From a virus: a stretch of DNA of 23,967 bases. The notes below the pieces were generated by a model that worked only from the letters and a program-made list of their open reading frames with translations, was not told the DNA's origin and searched no databases. The position numbers and the translations under genes were made by a program. Each line of letters opens with the position of its first letter. Position 1 is the stretch's first letter. The stretch covers positions 1 to 23,967 of the IMG/VR virus record IMGVR_UViG_3300035181_000004; one strand, 5' to 3'. Below are positions 1-8,557 of the stretch, piece by piece.

Positions 1-706
1 GGTAGCCATTCGCATTATTCATGGCAGTTGGGACAACACGCAATCCTGTAATCTGAATAGCGTCAGTCAGGGCTGGCGAGGTTGGCGCTGTTGTTGTCCA
101 TGAGCCTGATACTCTATAGAGTGTCACTGTTCCATCTGCGTTGATGGCAGGGGTAGTCGCCAGCGTTGTCCAGACAGAAGCAATGTTAGCCTGAATTGTA
201 TAGGCTGTTGGGTAATCGAATGTATTTTCGAATCCAATAACTACCTTGTTAGCCCAGACAGCAGATGTATAGTCAATCTGTGCCGTTGGCATCTTGACTG
301 ATGATGTGAAGTATTTATACTGATCGTTAGGACCGGCTGCATAGTAGCGCGGCTTTATCGTATACCAATCATTTACGGCATCATAGGTAGCGGACATATT
401 AAAGTTATTTAGCCAGTCGTGGCTCTGCCACGTATAGGCCGGTGGTGTACCCAGAACTGGTGCTGTAACTCTGATAAAGCGCGGGCGAACAATTCCCGCC
501 GTGGGACGAACTGGACGAACGACTGATTCTAGCGGGTACTTATTTTTGAAGTACGCAACGCTCGACGCATTGCTACCATAAATGCTATCAGAGATAGCAC
601 CAATGGTTGCATAGCGATTCATATTAAGTTCTAGAATGCAGCGGTTACTCATACTAACCACTGTATTCTGCTTTAGGTAGGTCTTTGTTCCTGCACTACC
701 GCGCAT
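1..706 (-). CDS. Minor tail protein, 3' part missing (runs off left edge)
   Basis: An open frame of 235 codons starts with ATG at 706 and has no stop before the window edge, so the C-terminal part is missing. The start overlaps the TAA of the upstream gene by one base (TAATG) and has GGAAGAGG just upstream, so it is translationally coupled. The N-terminus begins MRGSAGTKTYLKQ. The middle contains WANKVVIGFENTFDYPTAY followed by IQANIASVWTTLATTP, a pattern typical of galactose-binding-like (jelly roll) modules that report a shift relative to a bound ligand. The place after tape measure and a small tail protein, and the beta-rich composition, point to a baseplate or tail-tip protein, possibly one that contacts host glycans. 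The family is not recognised with certainty. Confidence 0.75.
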   Translation of the reverse strand, partial: MRGSAGTKTYLKQNTVVSMSNRCILELNMNRYATIGAISDSIYGSNASSVAYFKNKYPLESVVRPVRPTAGIVRPRFIRVTAPVLGTPPAYTWQSHDWLNNFNMSATYDAVNDWYTIKPRYYAAGPNDQYKYFTSSVKMPTAQIDYTSAVWANKVVIGFENTFDYPTAYTIQANIASVWTTLATTPAINADGTVTLYRVSGSWTTTAPTSPALTDAIQITGLRVVPTAMNNANGY

Positions 707-1116
707 TAGACCTCTTCCATTTCAATAGAGACGTTGATAAGATCGAACCCCGTCGTTGAGCGGCCTGTGATTTCATATGCTGGTGGTGATGAAAAGACCA
801 CAGTTTTAGTAATGGTAGTACCTCCCGCATCGTCATATCGAAGATCAAGGGTGAACGAACCTGTAGTTGTACGATAGAAGTCAAGGATATCTCTGCCGCC
901 CATAAAACCATCAATGGTTTTTGTTGTGAGCGAGGGAACCTGCGACCATGACACGGAATAGGAGTTCTTCGTTGCAATTACATTCTTGCGCAGAGTTCCA
1001 TCTGCCATTCGACTAGACTTCTCAATACGATTAGGAGTAATCGTAAGGGGGCCTCTATTATGCTCGGTAACCCTTGTGGCATTCCAAGACATAACTGTAT
1101 CGCGTGGTAGAATCAT
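706..1116 (-). CDS. Minor tail protein (distal tail region), 136 aa
   Basis: ATG at 1116 overlaps the tape measure stop in an ATGA junction, with GAGAGG about ten bases upstream. The protein is 136 residues, with no signal peptide or membrane segment. It is beta-rich, with a segment SVSWSQVPSLTTKTIDGFMGGRDILDFYRT followed by a strand-turn-strand stretch ending in INVSIEMEEV. Small proteins of this size directly after the tape measure are commonly tail-tip or tube-closing proteins related in fold to phage tail tube or distal tail domains. The C-terminal pattern (FDLINVSIEMEEV) resembles the last strand of such domains. The role is inferred mainly from gene order. The gene ends in a TAATG overlap with the next minor tail gene. 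Confidence 0.75.
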   Translation of the reverse strand: MILPRDTVMSWNATRVTEHNRGPLTITPNRIEKSSRMADGTLRKNVIATKNSYSVSWSQVPSLTTKTIDGFMGGRDILDFYRTTTGSFTLDLRYDDAGGTTITKTVVFSSPPAYEITGRSTTGFDLINVSIEMEEV

Positions 1117-4100
1117 CGCTGGTATCCTCTCTTCTTGGCGTCAAAGGCCATTGCTTCACGTACTGCCGCAACAATCTCGCTCTTTGACGCGCCTGGCTCG
1201 GTGATATATACATTAACCTTTGTATCTCCATATTGTACAGGAGAATTAGCCATACCACCAGTTGAGTATTTCACCGGCCCGCCTGCATTGTAGAACATAG
1301 ACTTTCCTAGGGCGTGGTATGCCACGTCCTTTCCGATAGCCAGACCACCATTTGCAAAGCGTCCTGCATTAAGCATATCCATCATGTGAGGACCGTACTT
1401 GGCTACAGAAGAAGCCTTAATAACATATTCTCCATTTGATAGCCAGGCAGGAATATCGTCAGATGTACCTGTACCCGGTCCACGGATCATTCCACCGGTA
1501 GCACTACCAGGAATATTTGCTGCCTTGTTTGCAGCAGATACACGAGCAGCACCCTGCGAGGGAGCGGTCATCCAGATCTTTAGGTTTTCAAGTTTCTTAG
1601 CAAGTAGCGCGCTATCTCCGGACATTGCTGCTTCTACAACCTTACCAACAAGTCCCCATGGCGCATTGGCAATATCTTTCTTGATTACCTTGAAAATTTC
1701 TGTTCCAGTATTCTCAAAGTTCTTCGGGAAGTTAATGCTCTTTAGGGAAGCCTCAATGGAAGATGATAGGTCTAGGCCAGACTTTTTGGCTGCCAATACC
1801 ATCGCTGCCATCTTCTGATCCCAGGTTAGGGTAACGTCTCCCATAATCTTAGAAATAGCCGCGCCCAAGTCCTCCCACTTTTTAGCGACCTGCTCCGCTG
1901 CTACAGTGGCAGCATTAGATACAGCCGCGCCAGTTGACCTAGCACCAGCAGCAGCCTTAGAGTTTGCTGCATTCTGTGCGTCGATAACCTTTTGAATTGC
2001 GGCTAGTTTAGCGTCGCGCTCCTTTTCTAGAAGTGCAATCTTGGCATCTGTAGCACTCTGTTGTTTCTTTAGGTCATCGTCAACCTTGTCTTGCTTTTTG
2101 TTGGAGTCATATTCGTTCTTAATCTTGGCCGCGCCAGCAAAGTCACCGGATGCAAGCGCGGTGCGGTAATCGATAAGACTGTTAAGGTCACGCTTCTGAC
2201 GCTCAATGCGTATTTTCTCTTTGGCTGCGGCATCTTCCTTAGCCTTTTCGGCATCCTTAACTTTCTTGATTTCAGTGTCATAGTAGTCCTGAACAGCCTT
2301 TTTACGCTTTTCTAGACCATCAGATTTAGTCTTACCAGCAGAATTACTTCCGCCTCCGCCGCCAGAGTTATTGGCTTTAGTAGATGCTCGGCCAGCAGCG
2401 CGTGCGCCAGCAGCCTTTTTCGAGAAGTATGAGGTGGCAGCATCGGCGGTATTTTTTAGCATAGTCTGTTCTGCGTTATATGTATCATAGTAGACCGCTA
2501 GGTGAACGGGGTCAAGACCCTGCATTTCCTGCCATGTTGAGATAACGCCAGCATTGACAAGGGCAATTGCTTGTAGCATCTGCTGGGTAGTCCAGCCCTT
2601 ATCTGCAAGTGTCTGCATTGCGTTAGCAGTATCAATTGTTACGCCGGGGATCTGACCAAATGCATCAGCAAAGGTGTGGGCGCTAATCGCGCCGACCTGT
2701 AGGCTATCTGCGGTTGCTAGGAATTGATCGGTAGGCATGTTTACTGCTGCATTTGCTAGTAGTTCGACAGGCTTTGCTAGGGCGTCCCCCAGAGCATTAC
2801 TGTCTGTGACCATCTGCTGCATTTCGGGGGACATCTTAGAGAATGTCTCATACAGGCTATTCCACTCTGACTCTTTTCCTAGACGCTGGGCGAATAGAGA
2901 GGTTGGGCTATTTAGTCCTTCTCCTGCATTCTTCCAGTCAGCGCCGAACATTTCGTGAAGTTTGTCCTTAATCTTGCTGACATTCGGATCGATCTTTGTT
3001 AGCGCATCATTGATTTGATCCTGTAGGGCACCCTTTCCAGTTGACATATTAAGTTTGATTTCTGTCGTCACGGGAAGAATATACTGGCTCTTTCCAGCGG
3101 CGGTAAGGATACCTGCAATCTGGTTACGAACATCGTCTGGCTTTACACCGGCGATTGTTAGTTCAGCAGCACGGGTCTTTAGTGTTCCCATAATTGAACT
3201 AGCGTCACTCTCGCCCTTAATAAAATCAAGCAAGGTCTTATCTGCACTACCATCGGCAGCGTTCTTCATAGCCTCAGCAATTTGGTTGATCTGGTCAAGC
3301 ACAACCTTATTTCCCTGGGTAAATGTTGCAACGTTAACATCTTGAATCTTACTTAGAGTTAGCCCATATCGGCTAACAGCATCTTCTCCCAGAGAGAATG
3401 CTGCTTCTGTAACCCGGCCCATCTCCCCCATCTTGTCCATTAGTTGCATTACGGCAGGAATTGCACCACCGACGATTGCTCCTATAAGAGTTCCGACGCC
3501 AGGAATCATGGAGCCAACCATTGCACCCATTCCGGCCCCACCGGCAATATTGGATGCGCTGTCTATGGCTGTATTACCTGTATCTGGAAGCATCATTGGA
3601 ATCATCGATGCCGCCATTGCAGCACCGCCTAGTTTACCGGCCATACGACCCTTAGACTTTTTAGATTCTTTCTTGGCAGCAGCGACTTCACCGGCAGCAA
3701 TTTCTTCACGAATTGTTGCAGCCTCAACGTGCGCGCGGGCAGTAGCCTCTTCCATGTCGATTGTACGGTTCTCGTTTGTAAGTATGGGTGCTACTCCTGC
3801 TCCGGTGAATCCAGCCTTTCCAGAACTGGACTTTGATCCAGTAACAGGAGACACTAGTGCTGGTGCCTTTCGTCCCTCTCGGGAAGCGACAGCAGCGTTC
3901 TCGGCGTTGATACGGTTAGTAGCCTCAATTGATGTTGTCATAACAACAAGTTGGTCTCGGGCCGTGATTACGCCAGCATCGATCTGTTCCATGAGAAGTT
4001 TGTATGACATTTCAAGAGTCCCAGCGTTAGCCTTTAGTTCGACCAATACCTGTTCCTCGGTCAATGTACTAACTCGGGCCACCTCACTAGCAAGGCCATC

Positions 4101-6518
4101 TCGGGCAGCGGTAAAGTATCCCTCAAAGATAGAGGTAAATCCATTAGCAATTGCTAGCGCCTCAGTCTTAAACCTATCACGCAGTTTCGCCTGGGCGGCT
4201 GGATTACCAACATTCTTTGCTACTTCCTTTTCAATTTCTGCATAGAGTTTGCGTAGTTCCGCAGCCTTTGCATTACCAACTCTATTAAGGGTCATTTGCC
4301 AAGCCTCAATTGACGCAGCACTATTGATTGCTGCATTGGGGTTGAATCTCTTCATGTTCTCAGAACCCGGCCCACCATAGAATGTCGCGGCGCGCTTGTC
4401 CTTATTAGATTCGACGCCCTCTGCACCCATAGAAAGACCATACCTTAGGGTTGGGTCTTGGAATCGACCGCCACCCAATTTGGTATCACGATAGACCTGG
4501 CGTGGAATGCTGTGACCATACTGATATGGCTGGTGTCCAGGCACAGATGTTTGTGCTGCAAGTAGGGACTCCTTCTCTGCAACGGCAAGAGCAGATAATT
4601 CCTTTCCGGCTCCGAGTGCGGTTCCAGCCATTTCTGCTAGACTTTGCTCTAGTTTCTCAATTGCACTAGTCAGGGTTGAAACTGCTTTTGCCTGATCAAA
4701 GAAACTTGATGATAGGCTGTTTGATAGCATTTCTGCTGCCTGCATTTCAGGGGTGATGTATGAGTATGCGGCCCCGGTTCCGCGAATTTTTTGGATCAGG
4801 GCATTAAGGATAAGTCCACCCTTAACGATTGTTCCGAAGAAGTTAAGCAAAACACCGCCGACCATAACGATAGGTCCGATGACTGCTGCGAGTACCGCAC
4901 CCCAGGTCAGGAAGTTCTTTAGCCAATCCGGCATTCCACCAAATGCTTTAAGCATCCAGTTGGCGACATTTAGGGCGATAGTTCCAACCTGTAGGAATGA
5001 TTCACCGATGCTCGCTAGAGTAACCTTCATTGATTCCAGGGCGCGGTTCCACTTACCAGATGCGCTCTCTGTAATCTGTGACAACTCTCGGTCAGCGACG
5101 GCGGCTAGTTGCTTATTTGAAGCAGACATCAACTGTATAACCTTTTGAGTCTGGCTTCCATCCTTTCCAATGTTATTGAATAGGGCGGTCATACGGGCTA
5201 CCTGATACTTACCGAACAGTTGCGCTAGCGCAGACTGGCGGTTTAGTGGATCAAGTCCGTCAAGGTCTTTCTTCAAAGCCATAATGGTTGCGGTGATATT
5301 TCCAGCATTACCCTTTACAATGGCCTCGATATCGATTCCGAATCCTTTAAGGAATTCGCGGGCTTTCTTCGTCGGTGCGATGATAGAGATAAGACCTGAC
5401 TTGATTGCGTTAGCACCCTGGGCAGCATTAACGCCACCCTCTTTCATGGCTACCATGTAAAGGGCTAGATCCTTAAAGTCTCCACCTAGACCCTTGACAA
5501 CTGTACCGGCGCGAGGAATTGCCTCGGTCATATCCTGTAGGGTCAGAGAGGTTTGGTTTTCTACAGCATTTAGGAAGTTAACGGAATTTGTAAGTTCCTT
5601 GGTTGGAACCTTGAATGCTGAGGTAAGGGATAGGGTTGTCTGCATTGCAGCCGCGCGGTCAACTTCACCCAGGGTTGCAAGGCGAATTGCAGCACGAGTC
5701 TCATCGATAAGTTGAACTCCGGTAGCGCCAGTAGCCGCGAAGTCACCGGCAAGGGCGATTGTATCAGTCATGGAGGTTCCATAAGCCCCGGCCAATTCCT
5801 TTGACAGAGCGATAACCTCTAGACGAAGTTCCTTAATTGCGGTTGGAGAAACACCATTAAGGTCTCCGTATACCTTCTGTAGACGGACAAGGCCAGCATC
5901 CATATCAAGGAATGCCTTACCAGCAGCCGCCCCAAATAGGGAGATAGGGATTGTCAGACCAACCATCATCTGACGACCGGCCCACTGAATGTTCTTACCC
6001 ATATCGATGATCTTACCGGAAGCCTTAGAGATAACCTCGGTGAAGATCTTCATTTCCTTGTTGTGAAGCGCCTGCTTCGCAGCAGCAGATGATGCATCAT
6101 ATCCAGTTGGAGTATTTACACTGACTATCTTTTTACCGGATGCATCAGTACCGACTTGCTTAACAACGGAGTTTTGGAGTGCGAGTTGCTGCTTGGCGAG
6201 TTGCTTAATCATACCCTCGCGGCGACGAACAAAGTTCTGAATTTCCTGGTTGTAAGCCTTGAATCCAAGTCTATTCTCGGCCATCTGCTTACCCCAGGTA
6301 GCCTCGGCGGCGGTGATCTTGTGGACAGAATTGATATACTGTCCGCTAGATGCTAGAGTCTGATCAAACTTGTTGAATACGCCAACAACTTCCTTCGAAT
6401 CGATAGTACGAAGGGTTGCATTCATCGCTTTTAGGGATGCCTCCACACGGTTTACCTGACTGGCAATTTCGTGGAAGTTGGCCGAAGCCTTAAATTCAAT
6501 GTCTACAATTGTTGTCAT
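1113..6518 (-). CDS. Tail tape measure protein, 1801 aa
   Basis: This is the second longest gene in the window, in the position and with the character of a tape measure protein, which sets tail length and is ejected into the host during DNA entry. Residues about 195-470 match the TP901-type tape measure core, including LDMDAGLVRLQKVYGDL, AGDFAATGATG, VNFLNAVENQTSLTLQDMTEA and GGVNAAQGANAIKSG. A hydrophobic segment lies near residues 535-570 and a Gly-rich hydrophobic one near 985-1030 (MVGSMIPGVGTLIGAIVGG); both could cross the host membrane. A charged coiled coil rich in Lys, Glu and Ala is near 1405-1445. The C-terminus has the DDIPAWLSNGEYVI motif (about 1685) common at the ends of tape measure proteins. 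No lysozyme or peptidase motif was recognised. Start ATG 6518 overlaps the chaperone stop by one base. A long protein of 1801 residues suggests a long tail. Confidence 0.95.
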   Translation of the reverse strand: MTTIVDIEFKASANFHEIASQVNRVEASLKAMNATLRTIDSKEVVGVFNKFDQTLASSGQYINSVHKITAAEATWGKQMAENRLGFKAYNQEIQNFVRRREGMIKQLAKQQLALQNSVVKQVGTDASGKKIVSVNTPTGYDASSAAAKQALHNKEMKIFTEVISKASGKIIDMGKNIQWAGRQMMVGLTIPISLFGAAAGKAFLDMDAGLVRLQKVYGDLNGVSPTAIKELRLEVIALSKELAGAYGTSMTDTIALAGDFAATGATGVQLIDETRAAIRLATLGEVDRAAAMQTTLSLTSAFKVPTKELTNSVNFLNAVENQTSLTLQDMTEAIPRAGTVVKGLGGDFKDLALYMVAMKEGGVNAAQGANAIKSGLISIIAPTKKAREFLKGFGIDIEAIVKGNAGNITATIMALKKDLDGLDPLNRQSALAQLFGKYQVARMTALFNNIGKDGSQTQKVIQLMSASNKQLAAVADRELSQITESASGKWNRALESMKVTLASIGESFLQVGTIALNVANWMLKAFGGMPDWLKNFLTWGAVLAAVIGPIVMVGGVLLNFFGTIVKGGLILNALIQKIRGTGAAYSYITPEMQAAEMLSNSLSSSFFDQAKAVSTLTSAIEKLEQSLAEMAGTALGAGKELSALAVAEKESLLAAQTSVPGHQPYQYGHSIPRQVYRDTKLGGGRFQDPTLRYGLSMGAEGVESNKDKRAATFYGGPGSENMKRFNPNAAINSAASIEAWQMTLNRVGNAKAAELRKLYAEIEKEVAKNVGNPAAQAKLRDRFKTEALAIANGFTSIFEGYFTAARDGLASEVARVSTLTEEQVLVELKANAGTLEMSYKLLMEQIDAGVITARDQLVVMTTSIEATNRINAENAAVASREGRKAPALVSPVTGSKSSSGKAGFTGAGVAPILTNENRTIDMEEATARAHVEAATIREEIAAGEVAAAKKESKKSKGRMAGKLGGAAMAASMIPMMLPDTGNTAIDSASNIAGGAGMGAMVGSMIPGVGTLIGAIVGGAIPAVMQLMDKMGEMGRVTEAAFSLGEDAVSRYGLTLSKIQDVNVATFTQGNKVVLDQINQIAEAMKNAADGSADKTLLDFIKGESDASSIMGTLKTRAAELTIAGVKPDDVRNQIAGILTAAGKSQYILPVTTEIKLNMSTGKGALQDQINDALTKIDPNVSKIKDKLHEMFGADWKNAGEGLNSPTSLFAQRLGKESEWNSLYETFSKMSPEMQQMVTDSNALGDALAKPVELLANAAVNMPTDQFLATADSLQVGAISAHTFADAFGQIPGVTIDTANAMQTLADKGWTTQQMLQAIALVNAGVISTWQEMQGLDPVHLAVYYDTYNAEQTMLKNTADAATSYFSKKAAGARAAGRASTKANNSGGGGGSNSAGKTKSDGLEKRKKAVQDYYDTEIKKVKDAEKAKEDAAAKEKIRIERQKRDLNSLIDYRTALASGDFAGAAKIKNEYDSNKKQDKVDDDLKKQQSATDAKIALLEKERDAKLAAIQKVIDAQNAANSKAAAGARSTGAAVSNAATVAAEQVAKKWEDLGAAISKIMGDVTLTWDQKMAAMVLAAKKSGLDLSSSIEASLKSINFPKNFENTGTEIFKVIKKDIANAPWGLVGKVVEAAMSGDSALLAKKLENLKIWMTAPSQGAARVSAANKAANIPGSATGGMIRGPGTGTSDDIPAWLSNGEYVIKASSVAKYGPHMMDMLNAGRFANGGLAIGKDVAYHALGKSMFYNAGGPVKYSTGGMANSPVQYGDTKVNVYITEPGASKSEIVAAVREAMAFDAKKRGYQR

Positions 6519-7194
6519 TATTCTGTTTCATACCCGAATGCATTTACGCCGAAGTCATCTGAGATTACCGCGTTCATATCGTTCACCGCGTCGTCTCCCC
6601 AATCCTGGCCGGTGGCCCTTCGTGCAATATCTGCAACAGTCAATTCAACTATATCCTCTTCTGGGAATGGGTCTTGCCCGTGGGCAGACATAACCATCTT
6701 GCGGAATAGTTCCTTGTCCTGCTTACGTAGATGCTTTGCAGTCTCTACGAGTTCGTGTATTGTAAGTGATTCCTCCAACTCTTCATATGATTTCCATGCA
6801 CCTGTCTGACTAAAAACTTCGACCTCTAATTCAGCGAGGTCAAGATCATCCCAACTTACTCTTCCATCATCGCCGCTACTGCTTGAATTAAATTTGGATC
6901 ATTCAGTTTAATTCCGGTAGAGATTTCGATAACCTTGTACATAGACTCTAGGTCAAGGGTGTCCTCTAGTTTGTCACGGTCCCCGGCCAACTCTGGGGCT
7001 GGGCCTAGGAGACAAATTACGGCTAGGTCGAGAAGCCCGTCGATTGCCTTGGCTTCATCGGTATTGTCCTCAGACTGTAGTTTTGCAAACTTAGTCTGGA
7101 ATTCCTTCATCTTACGAATGTTTAGGGGGCGCAGTTTAACTACCGAGCCGTCTAGAAGTTCAATTTCTTCTGTGTTGAATACGGTCTTAGCCAT
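6518..7194 (-). CDS. Tail assembly chaperone, -1 frameshift product (G-T type fusion), about 225 aa
   Basis: The first chaperone frame (from 7194) and the next open frame (ending at 6518) lie in frames 0 and -1. The second frame has no convincing start: the only candidate is a TTG at 6778 with no ribosome binding site, yet the frame is open far upstream of it, back to about 6900. In the overlap sits A AAT TTA at 6895-6889, a perfect X XXY YYZ slippery heptamer in the correct phase (codons 101-102). A -1 slip there gives 102 residues of the first protein plus 123 more, continuing NSSSSGDDGRVSWDDLD and ending NAFGYETE. This matches the well-known G/GT arrangement of siphophage and myophage tail chaperones, in which the minor fusion product helps recruit tape measure and tail tube. 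Slippage itself is inferred. Confidence 0.85.
6856..7194 (-). CDS. Tail assembly chaperone, short form (G-like), 112 aa
   Basis: ATG at 7194 has an AAAGGAG ribosome binding site six bases upstream, and its own promoter lies at 7221-7249. The protein is small, acidic and helical. It starts MAKTVFNTEEIELLDGSVVKLRPLNIRKMKEF, which resembles the strand-then-helix N-termini of siphophage tail assembly chaperones (an XX-LxDGxxVxLRPL motif), and it has a Cys-Leu-Leu-Gly helix in the middle. It lies between the major tail protein and the tape measure, exactly where these chaperones are found. In that family the short form is made in excess and coats the tape measure during tail assembly. It terminates with AAMMEE at TAA 6856 when no frameshift occurs. 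Confidence 0.9.
   Translation of the reverse strand: MAKTVFNTEEIELLDGSVVKLRPLNIRKMKEFQTKFAKLQSEDNTDEAKAIDGLLDLAVICLLGPAPELAGDRDKLEDTLDLESMYKVIEISTGIKLNDPNLIQAVAAMMEE
6889..6895 (-). other. Programmed -1 frameshift slippery site A AAT TTA
   Basis: The heptamer AAATTTA reads as A AAT TTA in the frame of the chaperone gene (CCA AAT TTA, codons 100-102), giving the canonical X XXY YYZ phase. The -1 frame has its last upstream stop (TGA) a few codons before the site and is then open to 6518, so the site lies inside the short window where a shift would yield a fusion. No strong downstream pseudoknot was identified by eye. Confidence 0.8.
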
Positions 7195-7220
7195 TTATAT
7201 CTCCTTTGGTTGTTAGTCAG

Positions 7221-7249
7221 ATTATATCTTGGAAATCCATATGACGCAA
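7221..7249 (-). promoter_or_regulatory. Promoter for tail chaperone and tape measure unit (TTGCGT-17-TATAAT)
   Basis: The -35 box TTGCGT (7249-7244) and perfect -10 box TATAAT (7226-7221) are separated by 17 bp. The predicted start near 7214 leaves a leader of roughly 20 bases that includes the AAAGGAG ribosome binding site. It lies just downstream of the hairpin at 7257-7280, so one unit ends and the next starts here. The -35 box resembles the TTGCAT boxes at 8033 and 21107. Confidence 0.65.
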
Positions 7250-7256
7250 ACAGAAA

Positions 7257-7280
7257 GGGCCGGTCCCGAAGGACCGACCC
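7257..7280 (-). terminator. Hairpin terminator after major tail gene
   Basis: A 10-bp stem (GGGTCGGTCC with GGACCGGCCC, one G-U pair) closes a UUCG tetraloop in the very stable C(UUCG)G context on the minus strand. It begins 18 bases after the major tail stop codon and is followed by TTTCTGTTTGCG, an imperfect U-rich tract. This fits an intrinsic terminator, perhaps leaky, or a 3'-end stabiliser of an abundant message. Confidence 0.75.
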
Positions 7281-7298
7281 AGACTGTAACAACCAAAC

Positions 7299-7943
7299 TC
7301 AGAATCCGCGATCTACGATCTTGCCGTATGCGTTCGAAGTTGATGCTAGTGGGAGTACACGGAATGAAACTGGGAATACAGTTACATCCTCACGCTTTAG
7401 AGCGTGTGTTGATGAGTCGATTGACATTGCGCGAGCCAGGTAGTAAATACGCTCAGAGTTACCTGAGACTGGACGTGGACCTGGGCCAACGAATGTTAGC
7501 GAACGCTCAACAGGGTAATCGCCAAGTGCTCCACCTAGTACCTGAACGGAACCGGTTGCGCCCTGTACGGGAACTGTGTCAGTATCAGTTGATGCTGAGT
7601 AACCTGTTGCCTGGTTCATGGTAATGAAAAGGTTTGCCAGTGTTGCCTCGGAGAACGAGGTCTGAATGGTAACCTTCATGGAGGTCTTGAATAGACGAGC
7701 AGCGTCTAGTAGTTGATCTACTACTGCTTCGCCGTAGTTTGGTTCATACATTGTCGAAATACCGTCTGTGGTGTAACCAATATCATTCCAGTTTACGTCA
7801 GATGCGAGGGTCACTCGGGCTGAGGTGCTGGCGATGAATGTTGGTAGTGCGGCTGCGGCTGTACCGTCCTGCTTTGTTGCTACAGAGAGATACGCTGATG
7901 CTGCTCCAACGATGATATTACGAACTGATGGTGCTCCTGCCAT
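7299..7943 (-). CDS. Major tail (tube) protein, 214 aa
   Basis: ATG at 7943 is preceded by AAGGTAGGTGAAA, shared with the capsid gene. The protein starts MAGAPSVRNIIVGAASAYLS and has the pattern of long-tailed phage tube proteins: a short N-terminal strand, a segment DVNWNDIGYTTDGISTMYEP of the type found in tube subunits (a statement about a lowered 'start value' loop), a helix, and a C-terminal strand region with ERIYYLARAMSIDSS. Length is in the usual range of 150-250 residues for tube proteins without an extra Ig-like domain. It lies between tail terminator and tail chaperones. Its own promoter, special leader and downstream hairpin suggest high expression, as expected for the most abundant tail protein. 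Confidence 0.85.
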   Translation of the reverse strand: MAGAPSVRNIIVGAASAYLSVATKQDGTAAAALPTFIASTSARVTLASDVNWNDIGYTTDGISTMYEPNYGEAVVDQLLDAARLFKTSMKVTIQTSFSEATLANLFITMNQATGYSASTDTDTVPVQGATGSVQVLGGALGDYPVERSLTFVGPGPRPVSGNSERIYYLARAMSIDSSTHALKREDVTVFPVSFRVLPLASTSNAYGKIVDRGF

Positions 7944-7951
7944 TTGCTAAC

Positions 7952-7970
7952 TTTCACCTACCTTATCTTT
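7952..7970 (-). promoter_or_regulatory. Shared leader / ribosome binding element of major tail gene
   Basis: AAAGATAAGGTAGGTGAAA on the minus strand ends nine bases before the ATG of the major tail gene. It differs at one of 19 positions from the element before the capsid gene (19748-19766). AGGTGA within it pairs with the 16S anti-Shine-Dalgarno sequence. Confidence 0.7.
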
Positions 7971-8009
7971 GTGTGAATTTTCTGCTGGCTAGGCACTTCC
8001 TCAAATCCC

Positions 8010-8038
8010 ACTATAGACCCAGAGACATTAAAATGCAA
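8010..8038 (-). promoter_or_regulatory. Promoter for major tail gene (TTGCAT-17-TATAGT)
   Basis: The -35 box TTGCAT (8038-8033) and -10 box TATAGT (8015-8010) are spaced by 17 bp. The -35 box lies inside the 16-bp element TAATTTGCATTTTAAT (8042-8027), identical to the one after portal at 21116-21101. The TAA of the tail terminator gene is the first three bases of the element. The predicted transcript has a leader of about 60 bases before the major tail ATG. Confidence 0.7.
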
Positions 8039-8039
8039 A

Positions 8040-8555
8040 TTATGCGAAGTTACCGGAAGTATCCAGATAGCGGACGTAGGTGTAGTCGATGATGACCTCG
8101 CCGGTAGAGCGCCCACCCTCATCGGTTGACTCTCCGCTGACCTCTGTTTTCATCACGTAGACACAGTGGAAATTGTACTTTCCACTTAGGCCGGAAGTTT
8201 TATTGATAAGTTGTGCTGAATCGTCAAACCTACGCAAGAAATCAACCATAACGTTCTTGATGGAGATAATTTTATTGACATCTGGGCAGAAGATCATAAA
8301 CTGAATGGAGTCGCGTGAGCGCCACCAGTCGGTGTCATTTGTGGCATCTACCGATGAGGTCGTGTAAACGATGTAGGGCTTATCACCTAACTGGTTATAG
8401 AACTCTGGTAGTTCCTGTACGGGGACAAAGGGAACTACTGTAATACCTTCATTAGATAGCAGGTAGTCGGAAGGGGACATTACCCCAGCCGCCTGCAATT
8501 TATCCCAGATGAATTTGATTATGTCTTGTGAGGCATCTACTTTATAGTCAACCAT
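8040..8555 (-). CDS. Tail terminator / tail completion protein, 171 aa
   Basis: ATG at 8555 was chosen because GGTGG lies six bases upstream; a GTG at 8564 is in frame but has no site of its own. The protein begins MVDYKVDASQDIIKFIWDKLQAAG, an amphipathic helix, and continues with PYIVYTTSSVDATNDTDWWRSRDSIQFMIFCPD. The latter is the central strand pair seen in minor tail or tail terminator proteins of the lambda U / SPP1 gp17 fold. It caps the finished tail tube and joins it to the head. The place just before the major tail gene supports the call. The sequence pattern is suggestive, not definitive. The neck protein gene ends two bases before this start. Confidence 0.7.
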   Translation of the reverse strand: MVDYKVDASQDIIKFIWDKLQAAGVMSPSDYLLSNEGITVVPFVPVQELPEFYNQLGDKPYIVYTTSSVDATNDTDWWRSRDSIQFMIFCPDVNKIISIKNVMVDFLRRFDDSAQLINKTSGLSGKYNFHCVYVMKTEVSGESTDEGGRSTGEVIIDYTYVRYLDTSGNFA

Positions 8556-8557
8556 TG

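Noticed and set aside
3433-4245. Plus-strand open frame (270 aa) inside the tape measure gene
   Set aside because: It is Ala/Ser/Pro/Ile-rich shadow translation of an Ala/Gly-rich coding region, with no start signal and no neighbours on this strand.
6518-6778. Independent 86-aa gene between chaperone and tape measure
   Set aside because: The only start is TTG without a ribosome binding site, while the frame stays open upstream to the slippery heptamer; it is better explained as the 3' part of a -1 frameshift product.
8027-8042. 16-bp direct repeat as attachment or recombination core
   Set aside because: Both copies occur in promoter position with a -10 box at exactly 17 bp, and no integrase or other recombination gene is in the window; recombination between them would delete essential head genes.
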